The notes: generated from the letters alone by a model not told the origin. A stretch of 64,000 nt of DNA from Eumeta japonica (GCA_005406025.1 BGZK01001386.1:62001-126000); one strand, 5' to 3'; positions 11,661 to 25,200 are shown, numbered from the stretch's first letter. Made by a program: numbers and translations.

Positions 11661-14600
11661 TATAAAATAACAATTAAAAAGGAAAGCCTTTTTGTAAAGG
11701 TTTCAGATCAGTGAAGGTCTTTAATTTCTAAAGATTCTTTTCGATTCTATTAATAAATGCCACAATGGAGCGTAACATAAAGTAACCTAGTCAATTTTGC
11801 ATGTTTACTTCTGTCACTGTAACTTTGTTGCTTATTGCTTTTCTCTTTCATTATCATTAATATTTTTTTGTGTATACATATAAAAGCGAAATACACGAAG
11901 TCAGCGACAGACTGATTCATCAGATCCTCGAAACTAGAGATCCGATTGACTTAAAATTTGGCATAGTCACTCTTTTTGGGGCGTAGACGCACTCTAAGAA
12001 CGGATTTTACACAAATCCTATCAAAAAAAATTTAGTATATAAAATGTATTATAATTCTCTGATAATGTTAGTATTTATTTCAGAAAACATGCGCATAACA
12101 TTACGACATATCGCAATATTTACACCATAACAATGCCATGAAACCGCTATGTCAGAAAAAATTTACCGGTTTCTTCAAAATCATCAAAGGTATGTTCAGT
12201 CCACTGGCGGAGACTATATTTTTAAGTGTTACGGATTTTTCTCATGGACAGAGAATCCCTGTTGATGGTGAAGTTTTTTTGAAACTAAATCCATGTCGAG
12301 TTACCAATCATTGAACAGTTCTTTAGCAAACAGGCGATTCTGACTACAGCATCAGATTAAGAACATCATCAGTTGAACTTGTATTCATCAGATACGAATT
12401 GATGGGGATGCCCATATTGGACGTATCTACAAAAGATTGAGGTGAGAAATATTTTAACCTAATTAAAATGTTATATTCAATATGATGAGAATGGGTTATT
12501 TGTGGCCAAAACGACTCAGTGAAACGGAATTTTTCTACGTATATTTTTAGAGCTATTCTTTTATTGCTAATCAATTTTAATAAATATATTGTACCGGACT
12601 TTTGTTTATATTCAGCTGAAAAGACGGAGGATGAGGAATGAGGAAGAAGACAGGGGAGGGAGTTACCGTAAATTATTTTAATTTGATTTTAACGATTCAT
12701 CGAGTCAACGCCAAGGAAGCTTTCAGAGAGGTATATTTTTCCAGTCGATAATGCATTAAGAAACGTTTCTTGATATGCGAATGAAACGCAAATCGGACTC
12801 CGGGCCCGAAATGTTACGTTCAAACGCGAATGTCACGAATTGAGTTTTACTTCCTAAACCATCTTCGTCATTGTTTTGAAGCTAAAACTCAATTCTAAAG
12901 ATGAAATGCAATGGAAACGAAAATGAAATGAATAATGCGGTTTGTTGACGAAGACTGTATGAAATACGTGAACTAGGCTAAACTGAATCACTAGGACCGA
13001 TCGAATACTCAAGAGCAAGGGAGAAATGATGGAGTAGCCGACATAACATTTTAATGACTAAACTTTCCCAACTTCATAGATTATTATACTTATGAAAGAT
13101 AAACTTATTCTTTTGTTTCCCAACAGCGACCGTGGTCATTTTTACAAATTTAAATGAAAAATAAAATACCTATGTAAATTTCAGTCATAATCAAAATCGT
13201 TTCTGGGATCACATTAATATTAATGAGAATCATTTCTATTTCCTGTATTAAAATTAGGCCGCCATATTCATTAAAATTTTTGATATTTCAATGTCTTGCT
13301 CAAAGAAACTTTTGAGCATTTGTAACCTTGAGGTTTGTTCGGTGTTGTTTGGTGATAAGCCTTTTTTGTTGTTTCTTAAATTGAAATTTATAATATAAAT
13401 TATAATACATTAATTAATTAATATAAACGCGTAGTAGAAGATAGCTGGTAAATCGCTATCGTTACTAGAATGTTATGCAATTAAGCTTGACAGCTTTCAT
13501 TCTAAGCTTTGCACTCGAATTCTGCACTTAGGTCAAGGTTCTAAGGTGCATAGTATTATTTTTATTGCATTCTCAAATTAGCACTGCACCTTCCAATCGT
13601 CATACTGGACCGGCCATTTCAGCACCAGTTCCTTAGGATTCGTAAACTTTATCTTTATCATTTAGTCAGATACCATATTTCTAAATGCGTAAAAATGCTT
13701 TTAGCACCGATTCGTGGTAAAATCATTTTTTTATGGTTTCTCAGTCACGGACGTGTAACCCACATTAACAAGACCGTACAAACTTTGTTCCAGAAACCAT
13801 AGATGCATTTCCCGTAACATTGTGGGTGTGGGTGTTATAGTAAATCTTGAGGTTTGTTGTACTTAAAATTATCATGTCTAAAAGTAATTCAAACTAGACT
13901 GGCAATGCACTGTTGTCTAGTGCGGATAAGTGTTTTGGTTAAAAGTTTGTCGATGGAAGACTGATTCTTGAGAGTAGCATAATGGCATGATAATCTACAA
14001 TTCAAATTGAATGATAATTTGAAAAAATATATGTAAAGTTATATGCAAGATGTGCAAATACGATAGACAATTGAAATTTTAATGTATTGAAGTAACAACC
14101 TTTTTAAATGTATTAAGAATGATCTTATCTCTACTAATAAATAAAATGAAACAGTTTAATCTTCAGCTTTCTTTAATTTTTTATTCCAAACTAATTTATC
14201 TCTGATTTCGCAGACAAGATGGACGTTCTTTTACCTAAAACATAAGCTAAATGTGTTATAACAATAAATGTTGTCCGCTAAAACTGCTGAACAATTCAAA
14301 TTTAAATTTAACATACAGAATGGCTGCACTTGTGATCAAATCGTGGGCTATATATAAAAATGAAAGGTTGTCTTTTTGTTTGTTTGCTTTTTTTATTCGA
14401 AAACTACTTAAGCGATAAATCTCAATTCTTGAACACAACGATTGCCGCTAACGAAAGTATAAGTTGTATTTAACAGCAAAAAAATATTTATTCTTCTTTC
14501 ACGTGACTGTTATGGTCAAGTCAATTTTAAATTTTGTATAGAAGTGGTTACACTCTTGAATAAATGTAAGTTATGTCAATGTAAAAGTGAAATTTTAGTT

Positions 14601-14845
14601 TTTCTGTTTTCTCGTCATTTCCTGACTTTTTATACAAATCCCGTTACAACAATGAACCATGAAGTTTTAACAAAAATAACCATAGAACTGGCCAGAAATA
14701 TAGATACATTGATATTATATGTACCGTACATAATACGATATTAGATATAATACAAATAGCGCAAAATGGCTATTTGTTATTATGTAACGCAGAAACTTCA
14801 GAACTGATATCACGCATACATAGTGATTTTATCTGTGATTGCAAT
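11661..14845. other. AT-rich spacer with decayed repeats
   Basis: No gene is recognisable. Around 11,880-12,030 and 14,330-14,440 are phrases such as 'gatccgattgacttaaaatt' that recur in lepidopteran dispersed repeats. 13,410-13,440 is a TAAT run. Open frames here are short and without motifs. Confidence 0.35.
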
Positions 14846-14867
14846 ATGTACGATGCAATGTAGAATT

Positions 14868-15050
14868 ATTGAGAATGGGACCGGAACTGGAATAGGGACT
14901 GAAAACGGGATGAAAAGAGTAATATAGAGTGAAAGTGAGATTTGAACCAAAATATGAGAACGAAAGTCAGAACAGAACAACAAGCGGAATCTAGAGCAGA
15001 ATTGTATTCGAAATTTAGAGTTAAATCGGGATTTAAATGGAAAACACATC
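14868..15050 (+). repeat. Degenerate hexanucleotide repeat tract 1
   Basis: The purine-rich strand divides into six-base steps from about 14,876: gggacc ggaact ggaata, then gggact gaaaac gggatg, and continues in the same pattern, decaying rightwards. The antisense frame gives a Val-Pro-Ile-Pro-Val-Pro alternation as a by-product. Related tracts lie at 16,755-16,815, 16,958-17,125 and, inverted, 20,115-20,205. Confidence 0.55.
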
Positions 15051-15503
15051 GACGCTTGAAGCTTCATTTCAACCTCGATGTTTTTTCAAACGATGATTCC
15101 CGAACCTAGTTTCGAAATACAGTCGTTAATTATTAATATAATTCGTTCCCAATAAACTAAATGCAGTTAATAAAATTCTTAGGCGAGATTCATTTCATCC
15201 CGTGTGCTACCATAAGTTTTAATGGACAAATATTTAATGTTTTTTTTCCAACATAATGAAATTGACATTACAGTCACACGTAGATTTATAGAAAACGTAT
15301 ATTTTCTTTATGGTTCTAAAAATATGGTGGTATCTTAAATCGAGACGTGTATATTTTTACTCTATGGCGTTTCATCAATCGACAATCGAACTCTACACCC
15401 CACACGAAACGCAATCGTGGTGATGGTGGTAGCTCAATGAATAAGAGCGTTGCTTTTCTACCAGATAGACTCGTTAAGCCGCTGTCGCTTTGGTCAGCGA
15501 TCG

Positions 15504-15583
15504 TTAGCACTCTCCAACTAGCATTAGCACTTTTCAACTAGCACTAGCCCTCTCCAACTAGGATTAGCACTTTCCAACCAGCA
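15504..15583. repeat. Four tandem copies of a 20 bp unit
   Basis: Units start at 15,504, 15,524, 15,544 and 15,564. The first is ttagcactctccaactagca; the others differ at two to four positions. There is no length variation between units. It lies within a locally GC-richer area that follows two overlapping short frames on opposite strands (15,316-15,541), neither of which has a recognisable motif. Confidence 0.8.
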
Positions 15584-15649
15584 CTTTGATAAAGTATCTT
15601 AGGTTGGGGTGCATCGATGTAAAATTAGAGAAAATATTGCGGAAGAGGG

Positions 15650-15995
15650 GTGTTACTTAGCATTGGGGTGACGGTTGCGAAACGCACGAACTCGCGACGC
15701 CCGCCTGTTACGAGCGCGCGAGTCGCGGCACAGATTAAATTTTCCTCATAATCGCACACGTACGCCGTAGAGAAGACGAGATGACAAAACGCACGCGAAC
15801 TCGAAGGGTTGCGTCAGTCGCGTCTTCGCCCGCCTAAGGAACTCCTGAGCCTTATGTAACGAGTCTATGATAGCGTGCCCGTGATAAGCTTACAAAACGC
15901 AGTTCAAGGCCGCCCGGCGATGGGCGGGTTATGACATTTTGGGCGGCGCTGGTCGGATTCTAATTAGCTCGATCGCATCGACGCGACCGGTTTCC
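15650..15995. other. GC-richer island
   Basis: About 350 bases with many CpG, for example 'gaactcgcgacgcccgcctg', 'gttcaaggccgcccggcgat' and 'gacgcgaccggtttccgtg'. It lies about 6 kb upstream of the matrix-protein promoter. A TCAAGGCCG word near 15,903 fits the FTZ-F1 consensus YCAAGGYCR, which occurs by chance often enough that this is only a hint. No coding frame is evident. Confidence 0.35.
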
Positions 15996-16000
15996 GTGTT

Positions 16001-16750
16001 TTATGATTTTTTGTTAGGTAGCTTAATCGCTAATTTTTGCGCTAAAAGACCATATCATATACATAATTGTTTATAGAGTTTGTGTGTGTTCTACTAATTT
16101 ATTATTATTGCTAAAGGTTTTTCCAAAGGTTATAGATATATATGTTTGAGGAATTTTGGAAGGTGAACGACTTTGGAAATTAGATTTCAGACGAAACATA
16201 AAAGTTTTGGGTGAACTCGAAATGAATATGCGAAATACATTATTCGATTTTTTACATATGGATATTTTATTTTTTTTATTTAATAGGCTTCTTCCTTCTT
16301 GTGAAAATATTTTTGTTCTTAAAAATAGTCTTGTCTAATGAAGATGCATATTTATTAGAGTTTAGATATTCAAGACAGGTAAAGTGCGTGTCGGATCACG
16401 CATAGTAGAGGTTTCGTAGTCGGTACCGCTGTGTGTTTAATTAAATGATTTACAGACAGAAGGCAAGCCAGTGGCTTTTTTTATATTTTTATCTGTCTAT
16501 TTGTATCTTGACCGTACATCGCGCTGAAACTGGATGGATACGAATGAAATTTATAATGATTTCAACTGATAGTGTGGACTAATATCTATATACTTTTCGT
16601 CCTGAGAATTGATATGATTTCTGTGGGACAGGCGATTAAATTATTATAGGCGATAAAAAATAAGTAGGGGTTCAAACTGGGGTTAAGGATTTGACTTAAG
16701 GATTTATGAGTAGTACCAGGTGCGTGTTCCTTTCAATATTATGGCATGAC
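16001..16750. other. AT-rich spacer
   Basis: No gene is recognisable. 16,375-16,520 contains weak 'gtaaagtgcgtgtcggatca' repeat-like wording, similar in flavour to the opening of the 1 kb repeat family. Confidence 0.3.
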
Positions 16751-16754
16751 ATGG

Positions 16755-17125
16755 CATTGTTTCGCCAAGAGCGATAGCAATATCGGAACCGAAAGTGACA
16801 CTGATATCGAGATCGAACCGTTAGCAATAGTCATACATACACAAACAATACATAAATTACAAAATTTATGTGACTGAACAAGACAACCACTAACGCAAGA
16901 CGAAATAAGAATAGCATTCCACGGGGGCATGAATGATGTTATCGTGATAGTGGTCGAGAGCTAAATCGTGACCGGGGTCAAGAGGGGGATCAGATTCGGA
17001 GTCGAGAGCGAGATCGAGCAAGAAATCTTTAGCAGGATTGGGGTTAAAATTGAGAACGGGACCGAAATCGGGACAGACAATGGAATCGGAATGATAATTA
17101 GAACAGGATTGGGACCAAAATCATG
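16755..17125 (+). repeat. Degenerate hexanucleotide repeat tracts 2 and 3
   Basis: Two runs of GATCGG/GGGACC-like six-base steps lie at about 16,767-16,815 (gcgata gcaata tcggaa) and 16,958-17,125 (gatcgt gaccgg ggtcaa), separated by ordinary sequence. They have the same purine-rich orientation as the tract at 14,868. Confidence 0.5.
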
Positions 17126-17129
17126 ATTT

Positions 17130-20100
17130 AAGGAGAAATCCCTTGATATAAGACACGAATAAATTTACTGTATCTCGCGGGGGTCATGAGCAAACAAATT
17201 TATTTTTCTTTTAATGATTTGTATTTCTGACTCTGGAATTGTTTCAAATAAAAGAATACCAGGCTTGAAACTATGTTTTTTTTTCATCAATAAAAATATA
17301 ATTTTGTTTATATACCATATCAGCCTAAATCACTATATTCGTCGCCAGTCCATGCCTTGGTAGTTATAGGCCATCGGAGGTTGAATGAGTCCGCACAAGT
17401 CTATTCAAATCAATACCGTCGCAGTGCAGTATCATATCGAACCATTCCATAATACAAATTGTATTCAATTCTATCATTGCAGTGCAATATACAATTACTA
17501 TACCATCGTGTTCATACTTACTATAACGTCTTTTCCACAAACATCGCTGGAGAGATATAGGATTCGCCACCATTTTCATCGAGATAAATATAATATACAT
17601 AGGAGACGAATTTGTTTTAGAATTAGTGTAAAATAATTTTATTGTTATTTTATTTGTACATATTTTCATTTTCGTTTTTTTTTTCACTCAGCTTGTGTTA
17701 AATAATTTGCCATATTTCTGTTTTTGTTATAAGTTAATAATAATAATAAATAAGTTATAACTTTCAAATAGCTTAACTTTACAGAATGACTTATACCTAG
17801 TAATATATTCATGAGCTGTAATTTTTGAATATAGTCAAAATTAAAAAAAAATGAACTGTCCCAGTTACTTTTCTCGGCATGCATTGTTTGATTTTTTTTT
17901 ACGTCGTTTCAAGACACAGCATCGATTTCAAATTATGCTATAAAAATAACATAAGCAAAAATGTAAAAATACATATACAAATACAGTATACAATAAAATA
18001 ATATAAATGAACAAATTTAGAAAAATGAGTGGCATATATATTTAACAATATTTACTTGATGTAATACAATGTTGCCGAGAAATTAGTCACCACAATCTAT
18101 GGCTAACCGGTTGACGCGCTTTGGTCGATAAGCGACTTTAAGGGATCATCGCCTCTAATAAACGAACATTATATTTGAACGAAGTACGCTTAAGTGGACG
18201 CTGATGAAATTTGACTAACTAATGGTACATACTCAATTAAAACGAATTTACCTGAAATGATCGTTTCGCTAGCTAGTTACGTTAACTAGAGCGTTGGTTA
18301 CCACAATGTAAATGCATGAGCATCGACGACAGATCACTTAAGAATATAAGTTTCACGACTTAAAACAACAAATAGTTGATCCGCATCAATTCTGACACTA
18401 TAGTAACTTATGTAAGAGATGATCATTCACAGCTTAACCTATATTATTCATATAGTAGTTTCATACTTAGGGATAATGGTAATGATAGGCAAATAAAATA
18501 AAAAAACATCCCTTTAATGAAATTTAAAATTAAGGTGTTGAAAAACACAAAATATTAAAGAATAATTTGAGAAAGTTGCCAAAAATAATCTAATGTCAAA
18601 AATTTTATACACATATATTCTGTTAAATTTTATTTATATCGCATATGTACTTTTAATAATCGTGTATTCGTACGTTGAAAATCGATACTTTTCCAAAACT
18701 TTGATTCAAGAATTAAATCGTAAAATAAATAACACACGTAATAAGATAATATTATAGCTCAATACTTCCTGACGAAGATCTTATTTTAAAAAAAACTGTC
18801 AAGGAAATCTTAAGATGAACTAGAAACTCTATTCAATTAAATCTCGCTATAGGCGGTACATTATTGTTCAATTAGTTCTCAATTTCTGTTTTTTTTTTTT
18901 TTGCAAAATGCAACACTTAAATTTTGAAGTAAATGAAAAATACACCCTTCGGCTTTGTAGGCCTAATAGTGATGTCCGAATGAATGGTTGGGCAGGTGGA
19001 CGTACGGACGTACAGAAACTTTAAGGGGTTTTTATTTGGTCACAGTGCAACCCTAAAAATTTGCTTTGGTTGTTGATCAGTGTCCGGTGCTTTATTTCAA
19101 CTTTCAACTACATTTGTCAGTCAACAGCCTAGAGAAAAAAAGGTCATGACGGACAGACAAACGGAACGAGGTCCTACACTCACGCAAACTTAGACGGTTT
19201 AGGCATATAGTGTTGCATAACGAACGGTACAACATTCAATGCTTATACAAGTATATCAATTTACATCGAATCGACATCCGTTTGGAAATAAGTTATTTAT
19301 CGATGTATTAAAATCGTAACGACGTCAATATTAAATATAAGATGCTTTTCCAAAACTGTAATTGTTATGGGTTATGAACTCGAAACTCGAAACAGCAAAC
19401 CGGTAATTTTTGAAAATTCTCACTACTTATTTACATGAACGTGACAAACTCATAACCTACGGACCCGATTTCTATAAAACTTGTTTCTATATATTTGGCA
19501 TATTTTAGGATCCAATCTAAGATCCACTTTAATACTCTTTACGCCTATGAACTGGCAGAGAATGATTTTTTTGAAGAGAGTCAAAAATGTGTAAAAGAAT
19601 TTTGATCAATTGGCGTCTTCAATACGAGAATGGATTATTTTTTCTTGCAAGTGTTTAAAAAAATATCAAATCCATGCAATAATCAGAATAAACACGAGAA
19701 GCTTAGTCCAAGCGGGAGGGGCCGTGGGCGACGGCTAGTCTATAATAAAATTATTAATTTGTAGCAAATCCGGTTTGCTTTATGTTGAACATTTATAATC
19801 TAGACACAAAGCAGCTTTTTATATATATTTGAATATACTCGTTTAATTTCTTTTTTACAACCGAACTCGTCCACGTCCATATTCGAGCATTTTCTTAATG
19901 TATCCCAATAAATAAAATGCTGCAATTATTTTTTTTTTTCACGAAAACGGCTCCTGCATAAAATTGTTCTGTCCTATGAATATTTTATTATGATTTCTTA
20001 GGGTTTCATATTTAATGTTTGTATATCTAACAGTCAATCGATGACCTTTTTTAATAACATTTCATATCGCATATTCATTGGTTTGAAATGGGAAAAGGAT
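17130..20100. other. AT-rich spacer with decayed repeats
   Basis: No gene is recognisable. 18,950-19,075 carries 'ggacgtacggacgtacagaa' and 'gcaaccctaaaaatttg', resembling the end of a lepidopteran repeat. 19,440-19,745 has a body ending 'gggcgacggctagtctataa', again repeat-like. Frames at 17,364-17,687 on both strands are without motifs. Confidence 0.35.
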
Positions 20101-20114
20101 TGATTTTTTTATTA

Positions 20115-20205
20115 TATATCGCTTCCGGTCCGTTCTTAACGTTTCTGTTCTCGTTACGTTGACGTTTATCATTTTTCACGTTTTCATACTCGTTCTCGTT
20201 CCCAT
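20115..20205 (-). repeat. Degenerate hexanucleotide repeat tract 4 (inverted)
   Basis: Read on the minus strand it gives tgggaa cgagaa cgagta tgaaaa steps, the same purine-rich hexamer style as tracts 1-3 but in the opposite orientation. The minus frame translates to alternating Asn-Glu and Asn-Val-Lys residues, as expected for a six-base repeat, and is not a gene. Confidence 0.45.
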
Positions 20206-22080
20206 ATCCCCCTGTCGCGCACGGGATGACCGAAGACGGGTCCGCGACGGCAACGTCGAAATCCATTTTCAATTTCCTTCACGGGGAGTATAATCATATC
20301 TGACGAAGGCTAAAATCCGACATGAGATTAGAAAGGTATTCCGATGTAAATATCGCGTTACGCAAACGTTTTCAAGTTCAAGACAGTTTCTGTGCGCGGC
20401 TCGACCTCGCACCGAATGCGGCCGCCGGCTTTTATTTATTTTTATTTCGCATTGACGGAATCAAATCCTACAGTCGAGATGTGTGTTATATAAATAAAGT
20501 ATATATATACTTTTATATGAAAATTTATATACTTAACACGACGTGAAACGATCGAAAAATATTAATTCTCAAGGATGTATTATTAACATAAACATATTAG
20601 ATTTTTTATGATATACTGAATAAAAATTAACAAAAAGCGAATTCATTTTAAATATATTCTTGAAATATTAAAACCGAATAAAAATTGACACGCCACACTC
20701 GATTTAGTGTTATTTTATGATGATGTATTATATTATATTGTATTTTATTTTTGCGCCTGACTGGTAAAATAATATTGCTTTGAAATTACGATTAGAAATA
20801 GATAATGAAAGAATAAATATTATTAAAATTATATGAAAATGTTCGTAGCAGGTATAACGTTTCTCATTCGCATTGGTATTTCTTGACATCGCGACTCAAA
20901 GCGTAACTAATTGCGTACTTCGTTCTCAGTAATTGTAAAACTTGTTATATGGGTTACGACTTACGTAAAACGGAATATAGTTCTATTTACTCTGTACTGC
21001 ATTTTCCCAAAGACACTGATTTTACTATAATATTTAATATAATCGTATTTCTTAATAAAATTAAAACCGTACAGGCGAATGATGTTATTTCCCTATAACA
21101 GATTTTCTGGAATTTGAAGTAAATTTAGTATAACAAACTTTAATCAAATTAATTATGAGTATTGTACAGGTGAGAAAAATTTAATTACTGACAAAACTTT
21201 TCATATTATACTAACATCAAAACAAAATATTAAATAATCATTTGTTTGTATTTACGATCGTTCGTGTGCATTGTTGCATTGTTATGATTCTTGTCGTGAC
21301 TAACGGTTTGCGCGCACGAAGTTTGAGGTCAAGGCCGGCGCCGGCGCATCGTGCGATGGGGGTGATCTCGTAACATTAAAAAGTAATTTTCTCGGTATTT
21401 ATAAAGTAAACTGTTTAGTTATGGCCAAGAGCAAAAATAATCTCATTATCGATTATTTAATAAAATAGTTCAATATGCCCTAGAATCCTAGTAAATTCAA
21501 ATCAACGCTGCGCTATAATAAAAAGTTAGTATACATGACTTTATTGGAGTTTATTAAAAATAGACATAGAAAAATATTTTAAAGGAAATATATCCATTAC
21601 CCAATATTTGGCACATTAAAACTGCAGCCGCATTTATTAGAGCGCATTCGTTTGCAGCTCATAAATTTCATTTCCTTACTTTAAACTTGCGTTATTTCGT
21701 ATTTATTACAACAGACTGCAATTATTGCATTTAAATATAATCGTAATTATTCACAATGTAACACCTATATATAAAAAAAAGTTATATACAGTTTTTCTAT
21801 AAATTATTTCCGCATGGTTGACCACGATCGAATCGATATTTCGTATCACGATTCCGACAAGGACACGTCGATAAATAATCATAATTCGACACGGCTACTT
21901 TGTAAGTACGACAATTGTGAATTATTGAAAATATCTATCGAAAAATCTTCATCGCGAACATGAGTCAATGTGATCTTTTAACTTTTAAGGTTACAACTAA
22001 AAGAAATGTTCAAATCGGCACAAAACACGTCCGTCTTAAGCCGGGCCGCCGGTGGAATAAGAAGGACTACGGCGGCGAGC
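20206..22080. promoter_or_regulatory. Upstream region of the matrix-protein gene
   Basis: The region has GC-richer islands at 20,206-20,450 and 21,290-21,375. The second contains TCAAGGCCG at 21,329-21,337, which fits the FTZ-F1 nuclear-receptor consensus YCAAGGYCR about 0.85 kb upstream of the inferred transcription start. Many insect cuticle genes are known to be controlled by FTZ-F1, so the match is suggestive only. No coding exon was found here. Confidence 0.3.
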
Positions 22081-22121
22081 CGCGCGTTTTTTCCCGCCAC
22101 TAGAGGGGCCGAGTGGCGAAA

Positions 22122-22147
22122 GTGGTTCCAAGGAACCACCTATAAAA
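22122..22147 (+). promoter_or_regulatory. TATA box with abutting inverted repeat
   Basis: TATAAAAA starts at 22,141. Directly before it lies GTGGTTCC-AA-GGAACCAC (22,122-22,139), an 8 bp inverted repeat with a two-base spacer. An initiator-like TCCAGTT places the start of transcription near 22,175, 34 bases from the first T of the TATA box. The inverted repeat could be a dimeric factor site; TTC-N4-GAA within it has the form of a STAT-type site, but no factor can be assigned from sequence. Confidence 0.65.
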
Positions 22148-22174
22148 ACACACGACGGCACCCGAACGGCATCC

Positions 22175-22213
22175 AGTTCGATTCCCGGACTCGGCAGTGC
22201 GCAAGAACGAAAA
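22175..22213 (+). other. Inferred 5' leader of the matrix-protein gene
   Basis: A leader of about 39 bases runs from the initiator-like A at 22,175 to the ATG at 22,214. The bases before the start (acgaaaaATG) are a good insect translation context. Confidence 0.5.
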
Positions 22214-22225
22214 ATGAAAGCATCG
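22214..22225 (+). CDS. Matrix-protein gene, exon 1
   Basis: ATG AAA GCA TCG is followed by the splice donor GTGAGT at 22,226. It is too short to be seen as an open frame. The choice rests on the promoter just upstream and on the signal peptide completed when joined to exon 2. Confidence 0.8.
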
Positions 22226-25200
22226 GTGAGTTCAGTGATGTGACGTGATGTGATCGTAACGAGAACAGTGCCTTCGAAAAAGTGTGACACGCGCTCCTAA
22301 CAGAATTAAAAAAGTGACCAGAAAAAAGTGGATTAAAAAGTGTATGAAAAAACGATTCGATCTACTCTGACCTATTTTTAAATAATTTTTTTTCCTTAAA
22401 CTTTTGTTTTTTTTTTCAGTTTTTCAAAATATTAGATAATTACTTTTGCTGTATGGTATCAGAGTGGATTAAATCATTTTTACATACATCTAACGTCACG
22501 ATATTGACGTATGGAGCTAGAATGTGACACACTTTTTTTGAAGACATTTCGTCACACATTTTTAATATTATCGATAGAATATTAAGATTAAAAGACAATA
22601 ATAAATTGCGATAACATTAACATGCGTCTTAATATTAATAATTAATTATAAAATAAGGATAATAATATTCATATCTACTTATATTTTAACTTGTATTAGA
22701 TGTCTTATTTACGATTTCATTTGTTTTAATGATTGATATAAGCACGCAAGAAACCTAAATAATTTGCATATCTTTCAAGCAATTCGCATATGAAACAGAG
22801 AAAAAAGTAAAGCTACAACGAACAGAAAAAAAGAAAAGATTATATTACTGTATTGAATAAAAAGATACCACTTCTTAGCTACAAAAAAAAAACCGCAAAC
22901 AAAATCGACACAGATCGGAAATAAAAGTCGCTCCGTTTACGATATCGCGTAATCCGATAATTCGTCCTCTTTAATATTAAACAAGCGTCGCCTGAGTGCG
23001 GAAGACCACTTACTCGTTGGTTGCTCATGCGCGCATACGATGCATAATAGAAGAAAAACTAAATCCTACTCGTTTCGGAATTGATTTTTTTTGGAACAAC
23101 CTTAGAAATGTTCTCGAATGGAAAATTATTTTATATCATATTTTAAAATGACATCGCGTGGAAAGATATATAATAAAATGTCATATAGAAAATCACATGC
23201 AACTCTTTTAAAGTGCATTTGAAAATAGATTATATGTCAAATATTATCCCACAGCGCAGTTCTACAAATTAAAAAGTTGGCAGAGCAAAAAAAAATTAAA
23301 TAGTGTCATAATACGTATCTGACTTATCTAAGTAAAAATATTAAATTAGGATCTTTTTGTGCTTAAATTTATTATCACGCTTAATATACAGGTGCGTAAT
23401 ATTCAATTTTAGTTTCTAAATAAACTTTAGTTATTACTTATCCACGGATTAACTTAATGGATAAATACTAAAAGCACAAGCCGTACCGCTCATTAAACCG
23501 ATTAACTATTAACAACATTTATATTCATAACTAGCCAAATAATTGTATCACTATTTTCGTGCTACATAAAAATTGTTGCCGTTTTCCCGTGTACTCTGAA
23601 TGGCGGTGATATCTCTAATACCATAGAATTAATACTAGCCGACCCACTTGCCGAGACTATTGGCACAAGTACTGGAAACACGCTTCGCCAACGCTTGGGC
23701 AATAACGTGGAATGTTAGATGCGACATTTGATCCCTGTAACATTAACCATAGATACGGAAACCAAGGGGTATGCTAATATATTACGAAGTGTTCATGTGC
23801 ATACTTATTACGAAATCATCGCCCGCAGTCGATTGTAGATTTAGTATTAATAATGAATTTGTTTGTTTTGTCGATTATCTTTTAATAAATACATTTTATA
23901 TTTAATAAAAGAAAATTGAGCTTATGTAATTATTTTAGTATCTGTTGACGTTTTTTTTTTACTAGAACATACATTATTGTAACAAAAGAGATTAAGACAT
24001 ATGATTATTTGAACTGTAAAATTAATAACCAGTTTCAATAAGTACATTAAAAATAAGGAAATAAAAAATGCTAAAAAACGTACAAAAATAACATTCGCTT
24101 AAGATTTAGAATCCAATTATGTTTAAATTGAAATAAAACATAAAATTTATCGATACGTCATTTCAAATTTTCATCCATTTAGCTGTTACCACTATCTTAT
24201 AACTTTTGAAATATTCTTTTAAATTGTATGTTTTTCATTATATCATAAATACTGTTATGTTTTTTAAGCATCACATAAAAAAATAAGAGTACATTTATAA
24301 ATTAATACTGTTTTCGCCTAAACAAAGTATCATATTAAAAACACATTTGACGAATTAAATATATTATGTGATCCACGCACTTAATGCATTGTTACAAGTC
24401 AACGTTGTGTAACGGTGCGACATCACAGTTGTGCTTTACATCGCTACGTCTGTCGAATGGCAAGCGTTACTTCGTGTCGGTCTGTGAATTTGGCACATTT
24501 ACATGGAAAATATTCACTTTTTTTCTTTACAATCCTTTCAATAGTGGACTATAAACCGAGTAGCCTAATAATTTATTATAAAACAGTTATAACAAAATTG
24601 AGACTTTGTTGTTGTTAAAACATGTATAATAATCTATACATATAATGGACATGCTAATTTTGTTTCAAACATAACTTCTTTAAAATTAGAGCATTATCAG
24701 TGTTACAAATAAAAGCATGGGCTTGAATGTATCCTTAGTAAACGAAACCTAAAAATACGAAACATACAGCCTTTTCTGCACAAAATGACCTATAATATAC
24801 ATAACAAATAAACAAATCTTGGATTTTATTTCAAAATATTCGTAATATAAGGGGTGTCGCTTCGATCAAAATATTCGTAATATAATATAAGGGGATTCGC
24901 TTCAATTGTCATAAATATGCCTTTCTTTCTGTTTATCTTCTCCTGCGTCCGGTAGATAAGGGAGATAGCCATAACATATTCTTTTCGTGTTCCGTTTGCG
25001 CAAACTTAGTCCCGACCGCCTCGTTGTATGTGCGCACTTCTCACGGTCTGTTTTTTTTCATGTCTTGTAGGCAACAAACGTGGTTTATGAATTGTGAAAT
25101 ACGTTTGTTTGATAGGATTTTATAATGTGCAATATCAATTTGGTATGTATATTGAAATGCGATAAAAAGAAATAATTTCTTTTTTCATGTATATTATAAT

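Noticed and set aside
22006..22290. 80- and 84-codon frames around the matrix-protein promoter
   Set aside because: They lie across the TATA box, leader and donor site, which are better explained as promoter and exon 1.
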